Shown here: positions 52,757 through 61,874 of the stretch, in pieces
Layout of the letters: each line of letters opens with the position of its first letter
Position numbering within the stretch: position 1 is the first letter of the stretch
Source: Rhizobium sp. AAP43
Lineage (GTDB): Bacteria; Pseudomonadota; Alphaproteobacteria; Rhizobiales; Rhizobiaceae
DNA: 64,000 nucleotides
Assembly: GCF_001296045.1 (NCBI RefSeq)
Contig: NZ_LJHS01000007.1
Span: 1 to 64,000, forward strand
Reading direction: 5' to 3'
Position numbers and translations under genes: made by a program
The notes under the pieces: generated by a model
Seen by the model: the letters and a program-made list of their open reading frames with translations, nothing else
What the model was told of the DNA's origin: nothing
Database searches by the model: none

Positions 52757-53629
52757 ATGGCCATTCTCGCAACGACTGAAAGAGCGAACGGCAGCAGCCG
52801 GGGATCGGTGAGAAAGCGCGACAGCGGCTTTTCCAGTTCCGTTCCAGCTCTGATGCTGATCATCCTCTTCTTTGTCACGCCTGTGCTTGGCCTTTTGCTG
52901 CGCAGCGTGACGGAGCCTGAACTCGGCCTGCAAAACTACGTCGAACTGATTGGCAGCGGCACCTATCTGCGCATCTTTGCCAATACCTTTCTGGTGGCAG
53001 GTACTGTGACTGCCTTATCCGTGGTGATCGGCTATCCAGTGGCCTGGGCGCTTGCTGTTCTGCCACGCCATTGGTCGCAACTGGTTTTTGCCATCATCAT
53101 CCTGTCGATGTGGACCAACCTGCTTGCCCGCACCTATGCCTGGATGGTTCTCCTGCAGCGCACCGGCGTGATCAACAAGACCCTGATGGGGCTTGGCCTG
53201 ATCGACCAGCCGCTGGCGCTGGTCAACAACCTCGTCGGGGTCACGATCGGCATGACCTACATTATGCTACCCTTCGTCATCCTGCCGCTGGTCGGCGTTC
53301 TCCGGTCGATCGATCCGGCCATCCTACGCGCTGGCGCCCTTTGTGGGGCCAACCGCCTGCAATGCTTTACCCATATCCTCCTCCCCCTATCCCTCCCGGG
53401 CGTCGCAGCGGGTGCATTGATGGTCTTCGTCATGGCGCTGGGCTATTACGTCACCCCTGCGCTGCTCGGCGGGACGGCGAACATGATGCTCGCCGAAATG
53501 ATCGCGCAATTCGTCCAGTCGCTGGTCAACTGGGGCATGGGGGGCGCCGCGGCCTTCGTTCTCCTGGTCGTGACCCTCCTGCTTTACGCCGTGCAATTGC
53601 GCTTCTTCGGCGCAAATCGGATCGGTTGA
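52757..53629 (+). CDS. ABC transporter permease 1 (PotB type)
   Basis: The 290-residue protein has a polar N-terminus followed by about six membrane spans (LMLIILFFVTPVLGLLLRSV; TFLVAGTVTALSVVIGYPVA; FAIIILSMWTNLLARTYAWM and others) and the coupling motif GALCGANRLQCFTHILLPLS. It pairs with the next permease. Its start is preceded by CGGGGCAAC; the ABC genes are separated by 54, 12 and -4 bp. Confidence 0.93.
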   Translation: MAILATTERANGSSRGSVRKRDSGFSSSVPALMLIILFFVTPVLGLLLRSVTEPELGLQNYVELIGSGTYLRIFANTFLVAGTVTALSVVIGYPVAWALAVLPRHWSQLVFAIIILSMWTNLLARTYAWMVLLQRTGVINKTLMGLGLIDQPLALVNNLVGVTIGMTYIMLPFVILPLVGVLRSIDPAILRAGALCGANRLQCFTHILLPLSLPGVAAGALMVFVMALGYYVTPALLGGTANMMLAEMIAQFVQSLVNWGMGGAAAFVLLVVTLLLYAVQLRFFGANRIG

Positions 53630-53641
53630 GGAGGTCTCGCC

Positions 53642-54442
53642 ATGTTGCTCGACTATGACAAGCTCGGCGCCTGGAAATGGTTGCTCATTGGGACGACAGT
53701 CCTCGTTTGCCTCTTCCTGCTCATGCCCATCGTCTTCATTGCAGCTCTGTCCTTCGGCTCCTCGCAGTGGCTGATCTTCCCGCCGCCATCCTGGACGACC
53801 CGCTGGTATGCGGAATTGTTTTCCGATCCGCGCTGGCTGACATCGGCGTTGACCAGCCTACAGATCGCCTCCGTCGTTACAGTACTGTCGGTGGTGATCG
53901 GCTTTCTGGCAGCGCTTAGCCTCAGCCGTGGAAACTTCGTCGGTAAGGAGTTGTTGCGCGCACTCTTCCTCACCCCGATGATCCTGCCGGTGGTCGTGCT
54001 TGCGGTGGCACTCTATGCCTTCTTCCTGGAGATCGGCTTGGCAGGCACCACGCTCGGCTTCATCATCGCGCATTTGTTGATCGCGCTGCCCTTCTCGATC
54101 ATCTCGATCGGCAGTGCGCTCGACGGCTTCGACAAGTCCATCGAGGATGCTGCCATCCTGTGTGGCGCAAGCCCATGGGAAGCCCGGCTCCGGGTCACGG
54201 TGCCGGCGATCAGCCACGGCCTGTTCGGGGCGGCGGTCTTCTCTTTCCTCGCCTCCTGGGACGAGGTGGTGCTGGCGATCTTCATGGCGAGCCCGACGCT
54301 GCAGACCCTGCCGGTCAAGATCTGGTCGACGCTGCGACAGGACCTGACCCCCGTCATTGCCGCTGCTTCAACCCTTCTCATTCTCTTCACCATCGTCTTG
54401 ATGGTCATCGCGGCCCTGGTCCGCAAGGGACGAAAAACATGA
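53642..54442 (+). CDS. ABC transporter permease 2 (PotC type)
   Basis: The 266-residue protein begins MLLDYDKLGAWKWLLIGTTV and has six predicted spans, with PPPSWTTRWYAELFSDPRWL typical of PotC-like permeases and the EAA motif EDAAILCGASPWEARLRVTV. With the previous gene it forms the channel. Its stop overlaps the ATPase start (ATGA), so they are translationally coupled. Confidence 0.93.
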   Translation: MLLDYDKLGAWKWLLIGTTVLVCLFLLMPIVFIAALSFGSSQWLIFPPPSWTTRWYAELFSDPRWLTSALTSLQIASVVTVLSVVIGFLAALSLSRGNFVGKELLRALFLTPMILPVVVLAVALYAFFLEIGLAGTTLGFIIAHLLIALPFSIISIGSALDGFDKSIEDAAILCGASPWEARLRVTVPAISHGLFGAAVFSFLASWDEVVLAIFMASPTLQTLPVKIWSTLRQDLTPVIAAASTLLILFTIVLMVIAALVRKGRKT

Positions 54443-55518
54443 CGTCTTCCTTCATTGAGATCCGCGATATTCGCAAGGACTACGGCCCGATTACTGCGGT
54501 CAAGGACGTGACCCTCGATATCCGTAAGGGCGAGTTCATGACCTTTCTCGGGCCTTCGGGTTCGGGTAAATCGACCACGCTCTACATGCTGGCAGGTTTC
54601 GAAAATCCAACCTCCGGTGATATTCTGGTGGATGGCAAGAGTGTGCTCGATACGCCATCGCACAAGCGCAATATTGGCATGGTGTTCCAGCGCTACACGC
54701 TGTTTCCGCATCTGACCGTTGGCGAGAATGTCGCCTTTCCCTTGCGCATTCGCCGCCTGCCCAAAGCGGAAATCGAGACGAAGGTGAAGGAAGCACTGCG
54801 CCTGGTGCGGCTCGAAGGCTTCGAGGATCGGAAGCCCGCCCTGATGTCGGGCGGCCAGCAGCAACGCGTCGCGCTTGCCCGCGCACTTGTCTACGATCCG
54901 CCCATTCTCTTGATGGACGAACCGCTCTCGGCCCTCGACAAGAAACTGCGCGAAGAAATCCAGTTCGAAATCCGCAGAATTCACCGCGAGACGGGTGTTA
55001 CCATCCTCTATGTCACGCATGACCAGGAGGAAGCGCTACGCCTGTCCGATCGCATCGCGGTCTTCAGCCACGGCCGCATCGACCAGATCGGCTCGGGTAA
55101 CATGCTCTATGCCGAGCCTTCGACCCGCTTCGTTGCAGGGTTTATCGGCGATTCCAACTTCATCGATGTCGATATCCTTGAAACACAGGGGACGTCGGCT
55201 CGGATCAAGACCAAGGGGGGCGTCGAGGTTTCAGGTGTTCCGCTTCATGGGCAGGGTAATGGGGGCAAGGGGGCGCTTCTCCTGCGCCCCGAACGGCTGG
55301 AATTGCGCAAGACCGGAAGCGATGCGGGATTGCTGCGAGGCACTGTCCTGGACATGCATTTTCTGGGCAACACAACTGATGTGGTTGTGGATCTCGGAGA
55401 GGGCGAAACACTTTCGGTCAAGCTGCCATTCGGCCATCCGGCCCTGTCGGAAATCGGACCTGCTGTGATGGTGGATGTGACCTTCGATGCCGGGAGCACG
55501 CACCTCTTTCGCATGTAG
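54439..55518 (+). CDS. ABC transporter ATPase (PotA type)
   Basis: The 359-residue ATPase begins MTSSFIEIRDIRKDYGPITA. It has Walker A GPSGSGKST, the signature MSGGQQQRVALARAL, Walker B ILLMDEPLSALD and switch His in YVTHDQEEAL, followed by a C-terminal TOBE domain (about 270-359). It drives the binding-protein importer. The Met at 54439 overlaps the permease stop; the longer frame to 54160 is read-through of the permease in another frame. It is the last gene of the operon. Confidence 0.95.
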   Translation: MTSSFIEIRDIRKDYGPITAVKDVTLDIRKGEFMTFLGPSGSGKSTTLYMLAGFENPTSGDILVDGKSVLDTPSHKRNIGMVFQRYTLFPHLTVGENVAFPLRIRRLPKAEIETKVKEALRLVRLEGFEDRKPALMSGGQQQRVALARALVYDPPILLMDEPLSALDKKLREEIQFEIRRIHRETGVTILYVTHDQEEALRLSDRIAVFSHGRIDQIGSGNMLYAEPSTRFVAGFIGDSNFIDVDILETQGTSARIKTKGGVEVSGVPLHGQGNGGKGALLLRPERLELRKTGSDAGLLRGTVLDMHFLGNTTDVVVDLGEGETLSVKLPFGHPALSEIGPAVMVDVTFDAGSTHLFRM

Positions 55519-55564
55519 TGTCTCTTTCGGACGAGTGATCTCAAAGACCGAAAACGAGATTTGG

Positions 55565-55583
55565 CCGCGCAAAAAATGCGCGG
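55565..55583 (+). terminator. Hairpin downstream of the ABC operon
   Basis: CCGCGCA (55565-55571) and TGCGCGG (55577-55583) form a 7-bp stem with a 5-nt A loop, 46 bp after the ATPase stop and before the convergent soxG. A second weak hairpin of GCCGGC copies lies near 55640. No U tract is present, so termination is only a suggestion. Confidence 0.4.
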
Positions 55584-55715
55584 TTATCGGCTTGCGTGAA
55601 TTTCAGTGAAAAGCCCATTGTCCTCTCTGTGGAGCGGGCATGCCGGCGCAAAATGCCGGCGGGTCAGCGATTTCGTTCGCAGCAGAGAACTCTTAGTCGA
55701 CGCTCAACAATTAGC

Positions 55716-56279
55716 TTATGCCTGGCCTAAGGGATGGCGGCACAAGAGGGCGATCTCCCCAACGAGACTTTCGGCGAGGCTGCGCATGACGATCAGTTCG
55801 AAAACCTCCGGCCCCGTCTGGGTAATATGAACGCCGATATGGCCAATCAGTGTAGTTGCAGGTCGCTCGAGAGCTACAGGGGCGGCATGGAGGTCGAGCC
55901 CGGTGGCCTGCGCCAGAACAGTCTGGACAGTTCGTCCTTCGAGCTCCAGCCGAACCCGGCCGTGGCTCTGGTCGACGATATCCACTCGCTCCCGGAGCGT
56001 TTCCGCAATCACAGCGTGGTCCAGTCGGCCATCTGATACAAGCAACCACTGGCCTGGGCTGAAGGGTCTCAGGTCTGCCGCCATCCCCGCACCGAGCTGT
56101 TGCCTGATCCAGGCCTCATCAATGGAGCCGGGACGCGAGAGCAGCAGCAACAGCGCGCCTTCTGTCTGCACGGCCAGTCGTGTGCCGTCTCCCAGCACGC
56201 GGATAGGTTCCGCCAGTGGCGAACGGCGTTCGATGTCCATGGACGTCAGATGATCCGGGGAAATGTGCGTTTCAGACAT
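55716..56279 (-). CDS. soxG: Sarcosine oxidase gamma-like / N-methylglutamate dehydrogenase subunit D
   Basis: The 187-residue product begins MSETHISPDHLTSMDIERRS, then RPFSPGQWLLVSD, VDQSHGRVRLELEGRTVQTV and LERPATTLIGHIGVHITQTG, matching SoxG. The subunit helps hold the heterotetramer and resembles a small piece of the GcvT fold. The start at 56279 overlaps the soxA stop by 8 bp. In NMG-pathway clusters the corresponding gene is mgdD. Confidence 0.9.
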   Translation of the reverse strand: MSETHISPDHLTSMDIERRSPLAEPIRVLGDGTRLAVQTEGALLLLLSRPGSIDEAWIRQQLGAGMAADLRPFSPGQWLLVSDGRLDHAVIAETLRERVDIVDQSHGRVRLELEGRTVQTVLAQATGLDLHAAPVALERPATTLIGHIGVHITQTGPEVFELIVMRSLAESLVGEIALLCRHPLGQA

Positions 56280-59235
56280 GAAGCTTCTCGTTTTGCGGAT
56301 CGACAAAAACAGGGCTCACCAGCCGCCCCATGGCAAACTCGTTGCGCAGACCGTTCCAGATCTGAACTTCCTCGCCGTAGCGGGAGGCGCCGCCCTTCAC
56401 CAGCGCAAGACCGATGGTCGAGCCAACATGCGGTGAGTAGCAGCTCGACGAGACATAACCTTCATCATTCTCGAGTGTCGCATCGGCTTCTTTCTTCAGA
56501 ATATGGGCCCCCGTTCGGAAACTGTCGGACGGCTCGATCGGCATAACGCCAACAAGCTGGAGGCGATCGGTATCGACCAATCCCTCGCGCTGAACCATGT
56601 GTTTGCCGATGAAATCCGGCTTGCCCATGGCGACCATTTTCGCCATGCCGAGATCCGCTGGGACGACCGTACCGTTGATCTCGTTGTGCGTGACGTGGCC
56701 TTTCTCTATCCGCAAGACCGACAGGGCTTCGACGCCGTAGGCGCAAATGCCATGAGGTTCGCCGGCCCGCATGATCGCATCGGCAACGCTCTCGCCGAAA
56801 TCGGCGGGAACGGCGAGTTCATAGGCGAGTTCGCCTGAAAACGAGATGCGAAACAGCCGTCCCTTGAGACGTCCGCCGAAGAGCTGGACCTCTCTTGCTG
56901 CAAGGTAAGGGAAAGCGTCATTGGAAATGTCCTGATCAACGATCTGCTCCAGCACGGCACGCGCCTTCGGTCCGGCTATGGCCATCTGTGCCCATTGGTC
57001 GGTGACGGATGCCAGCCTGACGTCGAGTTCGGGCCAGAGTGCTTGAGAGCAGAATTCGAGATGGTTCATCACACTAGCTGCATAGGCAGTCGTCGTGGTC
57101 ATGAAGTAGCGGTTCTCGCCCAGCCGGCTGGTGGTGCCGTCATCATAGATGAAGCCGTCTTCCCGGAGCATCAGGCCGTAGCGGGCCTTGCCGACCGGCA
57201 GCTTGAGAAAGCCGTTGCAATAGACCCGGTTGAGGAATTCGGCTGCATCCGCCCCGCAGATCTCGATCTTCCCCAAGGTCGAGACGTCGCAGAGCCCGAC
57301 ATTTTGTCGAACATTCATGACTTCGCGGTCGACGCTCTCCCGCCAGTTCACTTCATCCGGTTTCGGAAACCAGCTTGAGCGATACCAGAGCCCCGTCTCG
57401 ACAAAGGTTGCGCCCAGCCGTGCTGCCCAGTCATGCAGGGGCGACTTGCGGACGGGCTGGAAGTGTTTGCCGGTCGATGCTCCGGCAAGCGCCCCGAACG
57501 AGACCGGCGTATAAAATGGACGGAACGTCGTGGTGCCGACGTCGGCAGGCGATATGCGTCGCGCTTCGGCCAGTAGGCCGATTGCGTTGACGTTCGATAG
57601 CTTGCCCTGATCCGTCGCCATGCCATTGGTCGTGTAGCGCTTGGCGAGTTCCACATGTCCATAGCCCTCCCGAACAGCCAGCCCGAAATCCTTGACATGC
57701 ACATCGTTCTGGAGGTCGACAAAGGCCTTCGCTTTGATACCAGGAATGGACCAGAGCGGTGGGGCTGGTGCGAGCACACTGTCTCCCTCGATCACTGGGA
57801 TGTCACAGGCTTTCGCGGAAACGCCAAGCTCGGCAAGAGCCTGAACGGCTGTCTTGCTGGCCGATTCCATGGATGACCTGATGCCCGATACACCGGCGGC
57901 GGCACCCGCGATCTGCAGATCCGTCAATCCATCCGGCGCCAAGAAGGCGGCATGGTCATCCGACCAGCGCGGCTTGCCGCCCCGATGGCAGGCCAGGTGG
58001 ATCACAGGCGAGAAGCCGCCTGACATGGCGAGGCTGTCTACCCCAATCCGTTCGGTTTGCCCTTCATGCCAGATCTCGATCGCTCTAACACGCTTGCGAC
58101 CCGATACATTGGCGACGAAACCGCCCCTTACGAGCCGCGCGCTACCCTTGAAGTCAATCGCCGCGTCGCGGCGGCTGTCGACGACAACGGCAACCTCGAC
58201 ACCAGCTTTTTCCAAGTCGGCAGCAAGCGCATAGCCACTGTCGTTCGTTGTAAAGATTGCGGTCTTGCGACCGGGCGCCACAGCATGGCGGTTCAGATAG
58301 GTGCGCATGGCACCTGCCATCATGACGCCGGGAACGTCATTGCCGCCGAAGACCAGCGGGCGTTCTTCCGATCCGGTCGCCAGAATTGCCTTCCTGGCCG
58401 CAATCCGCCATAGGCGCTCAACCGGGCGGTTGGCGTCCGGCGATGCAACATGTTTTTGCACGCGCTCCACGGCACCGAAGACCTGGCCGTCGTACCAGCC
58501 GAATGCCGTGGTCCGCGGCATCAGCCTGACATTATCCAGCGAGGCAAGTTCATCCAGGGCACTGGCAACGAAGATCGCTGCCGTCTTGCCTCCGATGCTT
58601 GCCGTCTCGCTCAAGAGGAACCCGCCGATTGCGGCATTCTCATCGATCAGGATGACGCGTGCTCCGGCACGCCCGGCCGTCAAGGCGGCCGCAATCCCGG
58701 CAGCACCACCGCCGACAATCAGCAGGTCACAATGCGCCCAGCATTTTTCATAGGAGTCGGGATCGGCTTCATAGGTCGCACGGCCAAGCCCCGCCGCCCT
58801 GCGGATGACGGGCTCATAGAGCTTTTCCCAGAACTTGGCAGGCCACATGAAGGTCTTGTAATAGAAGCCCGCCGACAGAAAGGGCGAAAGAAGCCCGTTT
58901 ACGGCACCCATATCGTAGTCGAGAGAGGGCCAGCGATTCTGGCTGTTCGCCTCGAGCCCCTCGTAAAGCTCCTGCATCGTGGCACGGCTGTTGGGTTCGG
59001 TACGACCACCGCTGCCAATGGTCATCAGCGCATTGGGCTCGGCCGATCCTGCTGTCAGAATGCCGCGTGGGCGGTGGTATTTGAAACTGCGTCCAACGAG
59101 TTGGCGACCATTCGCCAGAAGTGCGGAGGCGAGCGTGTCGCCGGCAAAGCCGCTCATCGGGCGGCCGTCAAAGGTGAAGTTCAGCGGAGCGGTCCGATCG
59201 ATCAGGCCGCCCTTGCCGAGACGGTACGAGCTCAT
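56272..59235 (-). CDS. soxA: Sarcosine oxidase alpha-like / N-methylglutamate dehydrogenase large subunit
   Basis: At 987 residues this is a full SoxA/MgdC. The N-terminus has a 2Fe-2S-like ferredoxin fold without the cluster (FTFDGRPMSGFAGDTLASAL, GRSFKYHRPRGILTAG), then an NAD-binding domain with DLLIVGGGAAGIAAALTAGR, and a C-terminal GcvT-like folate domain (SWFPKPDEVNW ... GAHILKKEAD). Demethylation yields formaldehyde that is passed to tetrahydrofolate. It overlaps soxG by 8 bp and soxD by 4 bp. Confidence 0.94.
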   Translation of the reverse strand: MSSYRLGKGGLIDRTAPLNFTFDGRPMSGFAGDTLASALLANGRQLVGRSFKYHRPRGILTAGSAEPNALMTIGSGGRTEPNSRATMQELYEGLEANSQNRWPSLDYDMGAVNGLLSPFLSAGFYYKTFMWPAKFWEKLYEPVIRRAAGLGRATYEADPDSYEKCWAHCDLLIVGGGAAGIAAALTAGRAGARVILIDENAAIGGFLLSETASIGGKTAAIFVASALDELASLDNVRLMPRTTAFGWYDGQVFGAVERVQKHVASPDANRPVERLWRIAARKAILATGSEERPLVFGGNDVPGVMMAGAMRTYLNRHAVAPGRKTAIFTTNDSGYALAADLEKAGVEVAVVVDSRRDAAIDFKGSARLVRGGFVANVSGRKRVRAIEIWHEGQTERIGVDSLAMSGGFSPVIHLACHRGGKPRWSDDHAAFLAPDGLTDLQIAGAAAGVSGIRSSMESASKTAVQALAELGVSAKACDIPVIEGDSVLAPAPPLWSIPGIKAKAFVDLQNDVHVKDFGLAVREGYGHVELAKRYTTNGMATDQGKLSNVNAIGLLAEARRISPADVGTTTFRPFYTPVSFGALAGASTGKHFQPVRKSPLHDWAARLGATFVETGLWYRSSWFPKPDEVNWRESVDREVMNVRQNVGLCDVSTLGKIEICGADAAEFLNRVYCNGFLKLPVGKARYGLMLREDGFIYDDGTTSRLGENRYFMTTTTAYAASVMNHLEFCSQALWPELDVRLASVTDQWAQMAIAGPKARAVLEQIVDQDISNDAFPYLAAREVQLFGGRLKGRLFRISFSGELAYELAVPADFGESVADAIMRAGEPHGICAYGVEALSVLRIEKGHVTHNEINGTVVPADLGMAKMVAMGKPDFIGKHMVQREGLVDTDRLQLVGVMPIEPSDSFRTGAHILKKEADATLENDEGYVSSSCYSPHVGSTIGLALVKGGASRYGEEVQIWNGLRNEFAMGRLVSPVFVDPQNEKLHV

Positions 59236-59504
59236 GCCATCACCGCCTTTGCGTCGGATGCATCCCGGCAGGAGCCCACCTCGTGCGTGGCCGTATCGCG
59301 TGTGACGATCAACCAGCGTCGGCAGCCGGCGGTGTGGTGCCAGTATTCATTATAGGTGCCATACGGGTTGTCGCGCAGATACACATAGTCGTGCCAGACT
59401 TCCGCGCCGGCCTCGGCATCAGGGCGCGGTAGTGCGGCCCCCTTCACGGTGAACTCTTCCTTGGGTCGAAGCCCGCAATGGGGGCAGGGGATACGGCTGG
59501 CCAT
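59232..59504 (-). CDS. soxD: Sarcosine oxidase delta-like / N-methylglutamate dehydrogenase zinc subunit
   Basis: The 90-residue protein begins MASRIPCPHCGLRPKEEFTV and has a CPHC pair plus HTAGC near the C-terminus (WHHTAGCRRWLIV), the Cys3His zinc site of SoxD. WHDYVYLRDNPYGTYNEYWH is the other conserved block. The longer frame to 59549 lacks similarity upstream of the MASRIPC start. It sits between soxB and soxA, giving the standard order soxB-D-A-G. Confidence 0.94.
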   Translation of the reverse strand: MASRIPCPHCGLRPKEEFTVKGAALPRPDAEAGAEVWHDYVYLRDNPYGTYNEYWHHTAGCRRWLIVTRDTATHEVGSCRDASDAKAVMA

Positions 59505-59526
59505 CGTCGTTGCGCTTTCGGAAAAC

Positions 59527-60777
59527 TCAGTGAAGGTTCGGCTGGGCACCCTGGCCCTTTTCGTCGATCAGATAACCGCGGCGGAAGCGATCCAGCCGGA
59601 AGGCCCGCGCAGTCTCATGCGGTTCGCCCTTTGCAATGAGATGGGCAAAGCAATAGCCGGAGGCCGGCGTCGCCTTGAAGCCGCCATAGCACCAGCCGGC
59701 ATTCAGATAGAGATTGTCGAGATGGGCGCGGTCTATGATGGGCGATCCATCCATCGACATGTCCATGATGCCGCCCCATGATCTCAGCACGCGGATCCGC
59801 GACAGGGCAGGGATCATCGCCTTGCCCGCTTCCGCGACATGCTCGACCGTCGCCAGATTGCCGCGCTGGGCATAGGAGTTGTAGCCGTCGATGTCTCCGC
59901 CGAAGACAAGGCCGCCCTTGTCGGACTGGGAGACGTAGAAGTGGCCTGCCCCGAATGTGACGACCCCGTCGATGAAGGGTTTGAGCCCCTCGGAGACGAA
60001 AGCCTGGAGGACGTGACTTTCGATCGGCAGCTTGAGGCCCATCATGTCGGCAACCCGTGAGGAGTTTCCGGCGGCGGCGACTGCAAGCTTGCCGCAACCG
60101 ATGAAGCCGCGTGTCGTCTCGACGCCGATGGCCTTTCCGCCCTCGCGGCGAATACCGGTAACCTCGCAGTTCTGCAGAATATCGACGCCATGGCTATCGG
60201 CCCCGCGCGCATATCCCCAGGCGACGGCATCATGGCGAACCGTTCCGCCGCGCCTTTGCAGGATGCCCCCCTGGATGGGGAAGCGGGCATTGTCATAGTC
60301 GAAGAAGGGCAGCATCGCGCGCACAGCCTCACGATCCAGAAGCTCCGCATCCACCCCATGCAGGCGCATGGCATTGCCGCGCCGCGTATAGGCGTCGCGC
60401 TGCGCATCCGAGTGGAAAAGATTGAGGACGCCGCGCTGCGACACCATGGCGTTGAAATTGAAGTCCTGCTCGAGCCCCTCCCAGAGCTTCATCGAAAACT
60501 CGTAGAAGGGGTTGTTGCCGGGCAAGAGATAGTTGGAGCGGATGATCGTGGTGTTCCGACCCACATTGCCCGAACCGATATAGCCCTTCTCGACCACGGC
60601 GATGTTGCGGATGCCGAATGTCTTCGACAGGTAGTAGGCGGTTGCCAGTCCATGACCGCCGCCGCCGACAATGATTACATCGTAGTGCGGTTTTGGTTCC
60701 GGCTGGCGCCAGTGGGCCGCCCAGTTGCGGTTGCCAAAGAGCCCGTTGAGAAAGATCGAGAGTGCCGAATATCGCAT
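59527..60777 (-). CDS. soxB: Sarcosine oxidase beta-like / N-methylglutamate dehydrogenase subunit A
   Basis: The 416-residue FAD enzyme begins MRYSALSIFLNGLFGNRNWA, has the dinucleotide motif VIIVGGGGHGLATAYYL (35-51) and GTVRHDAVAWGYARGA, with His182 in the position where FMN is covalently bound in this family. It oxidises the N-methyl group of sarcosine or N-methylglutamate. It is the first gene of the operon, divergent from the GlxA-family regulator across 94 bp. Confidence 0.94.
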   Translation of the reverse strand: MRYSALSIFLNGLFGNRNWAAHWRQPEPKPHYDVIIVGGGGHGLATAYYLSKTFGIRNIAVVEKGYIGSGNVGRNTTIIRSNYLLPGNNPFYEFSMKLWEGLEQDFNFNAMVSQRGVLNLFHSDAQRDAYTRRGNAMRLHGVDAELLDREAVRAMLPFFDYDNARFPIQGGILQRRGGTVRHDAVAWGYARGADSHGVDILQNCEVTGIRREGGKAIGVETTRGFIGCGKLAVAAAGNSSRVADMMGLKLPIESHVLQAFVSEGLKPFIDGVVTFGAGHFYVSQSDKGGLVFGGDIDGYNSYAQRGNLATVEHVAEAGKAMIPALSRIRVLRSWGGIMDMSMDGSPIIDRAHLDNLYLNAGWCYGGFKATPASGYCFAHLIAKGEPHETARAFRLDRFRRGYLIDEKGQGAQPNLH

Positions 60778-60871
60778 CCACTGCTGCCCGGTTCGAAGAA
60801 TGGGGCTCAGCCTAACGGCGCATCGGAAACTTAAATTGCAGGTTAGAGCCATTTTGCGATACATTGAAGAC
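60778..60871. promoter_or_regulatory. Divergent promoter region soxB / GlxA-family regulator
   Basis: This 94-bp region must contain both promoters. TTGCAG / TTTTGCGATACA elements lie near its middle, but no clean palindrome is seen; AraC-type regulators usually bind direct half-sites. Together with the regulator's position it suggests direct control of sox by the GlxA-type protein. Confidence 0.5.
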
Positions 60872-61843
60872 ATGACAGTCTCCCTTGCTTCGTCTCAGCG
60901 CTATGGCTTCGTGCTGATCCCGAATTTTGCATTGATGTCCTATGCCTCGGCGACCGAGCCGCTCAGGGCCGCGAACCTGATTGCCCAGACTGCACTTTAC
61001 GAGGTGGTTCCCCTGTCGTTCGGCGGCCAACCGGTTCCATCCTCGTCGGGATTCGCGGTCCCCTGCGAAGATCTCGCCAAAGCCGGTACGCTCTGCCACA
61101 CGGTGTTCGTCGTCGCCGGCGGCAATCCGGAGGACTGGAGCGAGGCGGCGGCGCTCCAACCCTTGCTCCGACGTCTCGCCCGCCAGGGCGTTCGCATCGG
61201 GGGGATTTCCAGCGGATCCTTCATTCTGGCCGCTGCCGGCCTGCTCGATGGTCGCGATTTTACCATTCATTGGGAGCACGCTCCGGCCTTGCGCGAAGCC
61301 TTTCCTCATCTGTCTCCGCGCCAGGCCCGCTACGTAATTGATGGTGACCGGGTGACATGCGGTGGCGGCGTCGCACCGCTCGACCTGATGCACGCCGTGA
61401 TCGGAAGTCGGATGGGCGCCGCCTTTGCCCGCCGTGTCAGCGACTGGTATCTGCATACGGCTGTTGCCGACCCGACAGCGCCGCAGCGGGGGTCGTCGAG
61501 CGAACGCTACGGGACGCATCACCCCGCTCTGATCACGGTCCTCGAGAAGATGGAAACGACGATCGAACAGCCGCTTGATCGACGCAGCATGGCCCGGCTT
61601 GCATCCGTGAGCCCCCGACATCTCGATAGGTTGTTTTCGGAGCATCTTGGCGTGAGTTTTCACGATACCTACCGGCGGATAAGGCTCGATCACGCCCGGC
61701 GCCTGCTGGAGCAAAGTCCGCTCTCACTCTCTGAGCTGGCCTTTGCCGCAGGCTTTTCGAGCGCCTCGCATTTTTCCCGCGCCTTCAAAGAGCATTTTGG
61801 ACTGACGCCAAAATCCGCTAGAGCAAACAAACGGACGTCTTGA
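60872..61843 (+). CDS. GlxA-family AraC-type regulator
   Basis: The 323-residue protein has an N-terminal DJ-1/PfpI-like domain (about 10-185; YGFVLIPNFALMSYASATEP, VFVVAGGNPEDW, GISSGSFILAAAGLLDG) and a C-terminal AraC HTH (about 225-320; RSMARLASVSPRHLDRLFSE, LSELAFAAGFSSASHFSRAF). This family includes GbdR, SouR and CdhR, which sense betaine, sarcosine or carnitine and activate their catabolism. The start at 60872 (MTVSLASSQRYGF) is preferred over an upstream frame. It is divergent from soxB. Confidence 0.93.
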   Translation: MTVSLASSQRYGFVLIPNFALMSYASATEPLRAANLIAQTALYEVVPLSFGGQPVPSSSGFAVPCEDLAKAGTLCHTVFVVAGGNPEDWSEAAALQPLLRRLARQGVRIGGISSGSFILAAAGLLDGRDFTIHWEHAPALREAFPHLSPRQARYVIDGDRVTCGGGVAPLDLMHAVIGSRMGAAFARRVSDWYLHTAVADPTAPQRGSSSERYGTHHPALITVLEKMETTIEQPLDRRSMARLASVSPRHLDRLFSEHLGVSFHDTYRRIRLDHARRLLEQSPLSLSELAFAAGFSSASHFSRAFKEHFGLTPKSARANKRTS

Positions 61844-61874
61844 GGGCGTGCCGAGGCCCGGAGGAAGAGACACG

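Noticed and set aside
55630-55660. Repeated GCCGGC copies near the end of the ABC operon
   Set aside because: GCCGGC is itself a palindrome and common in GC-rich DNA; the repeat is too short to be called a terminator or repeat family.
58450-59355. 301-codon open frame on the plus strand
   Set aside because: Antisense to soxA; the sense strand is conserved through the same bases.
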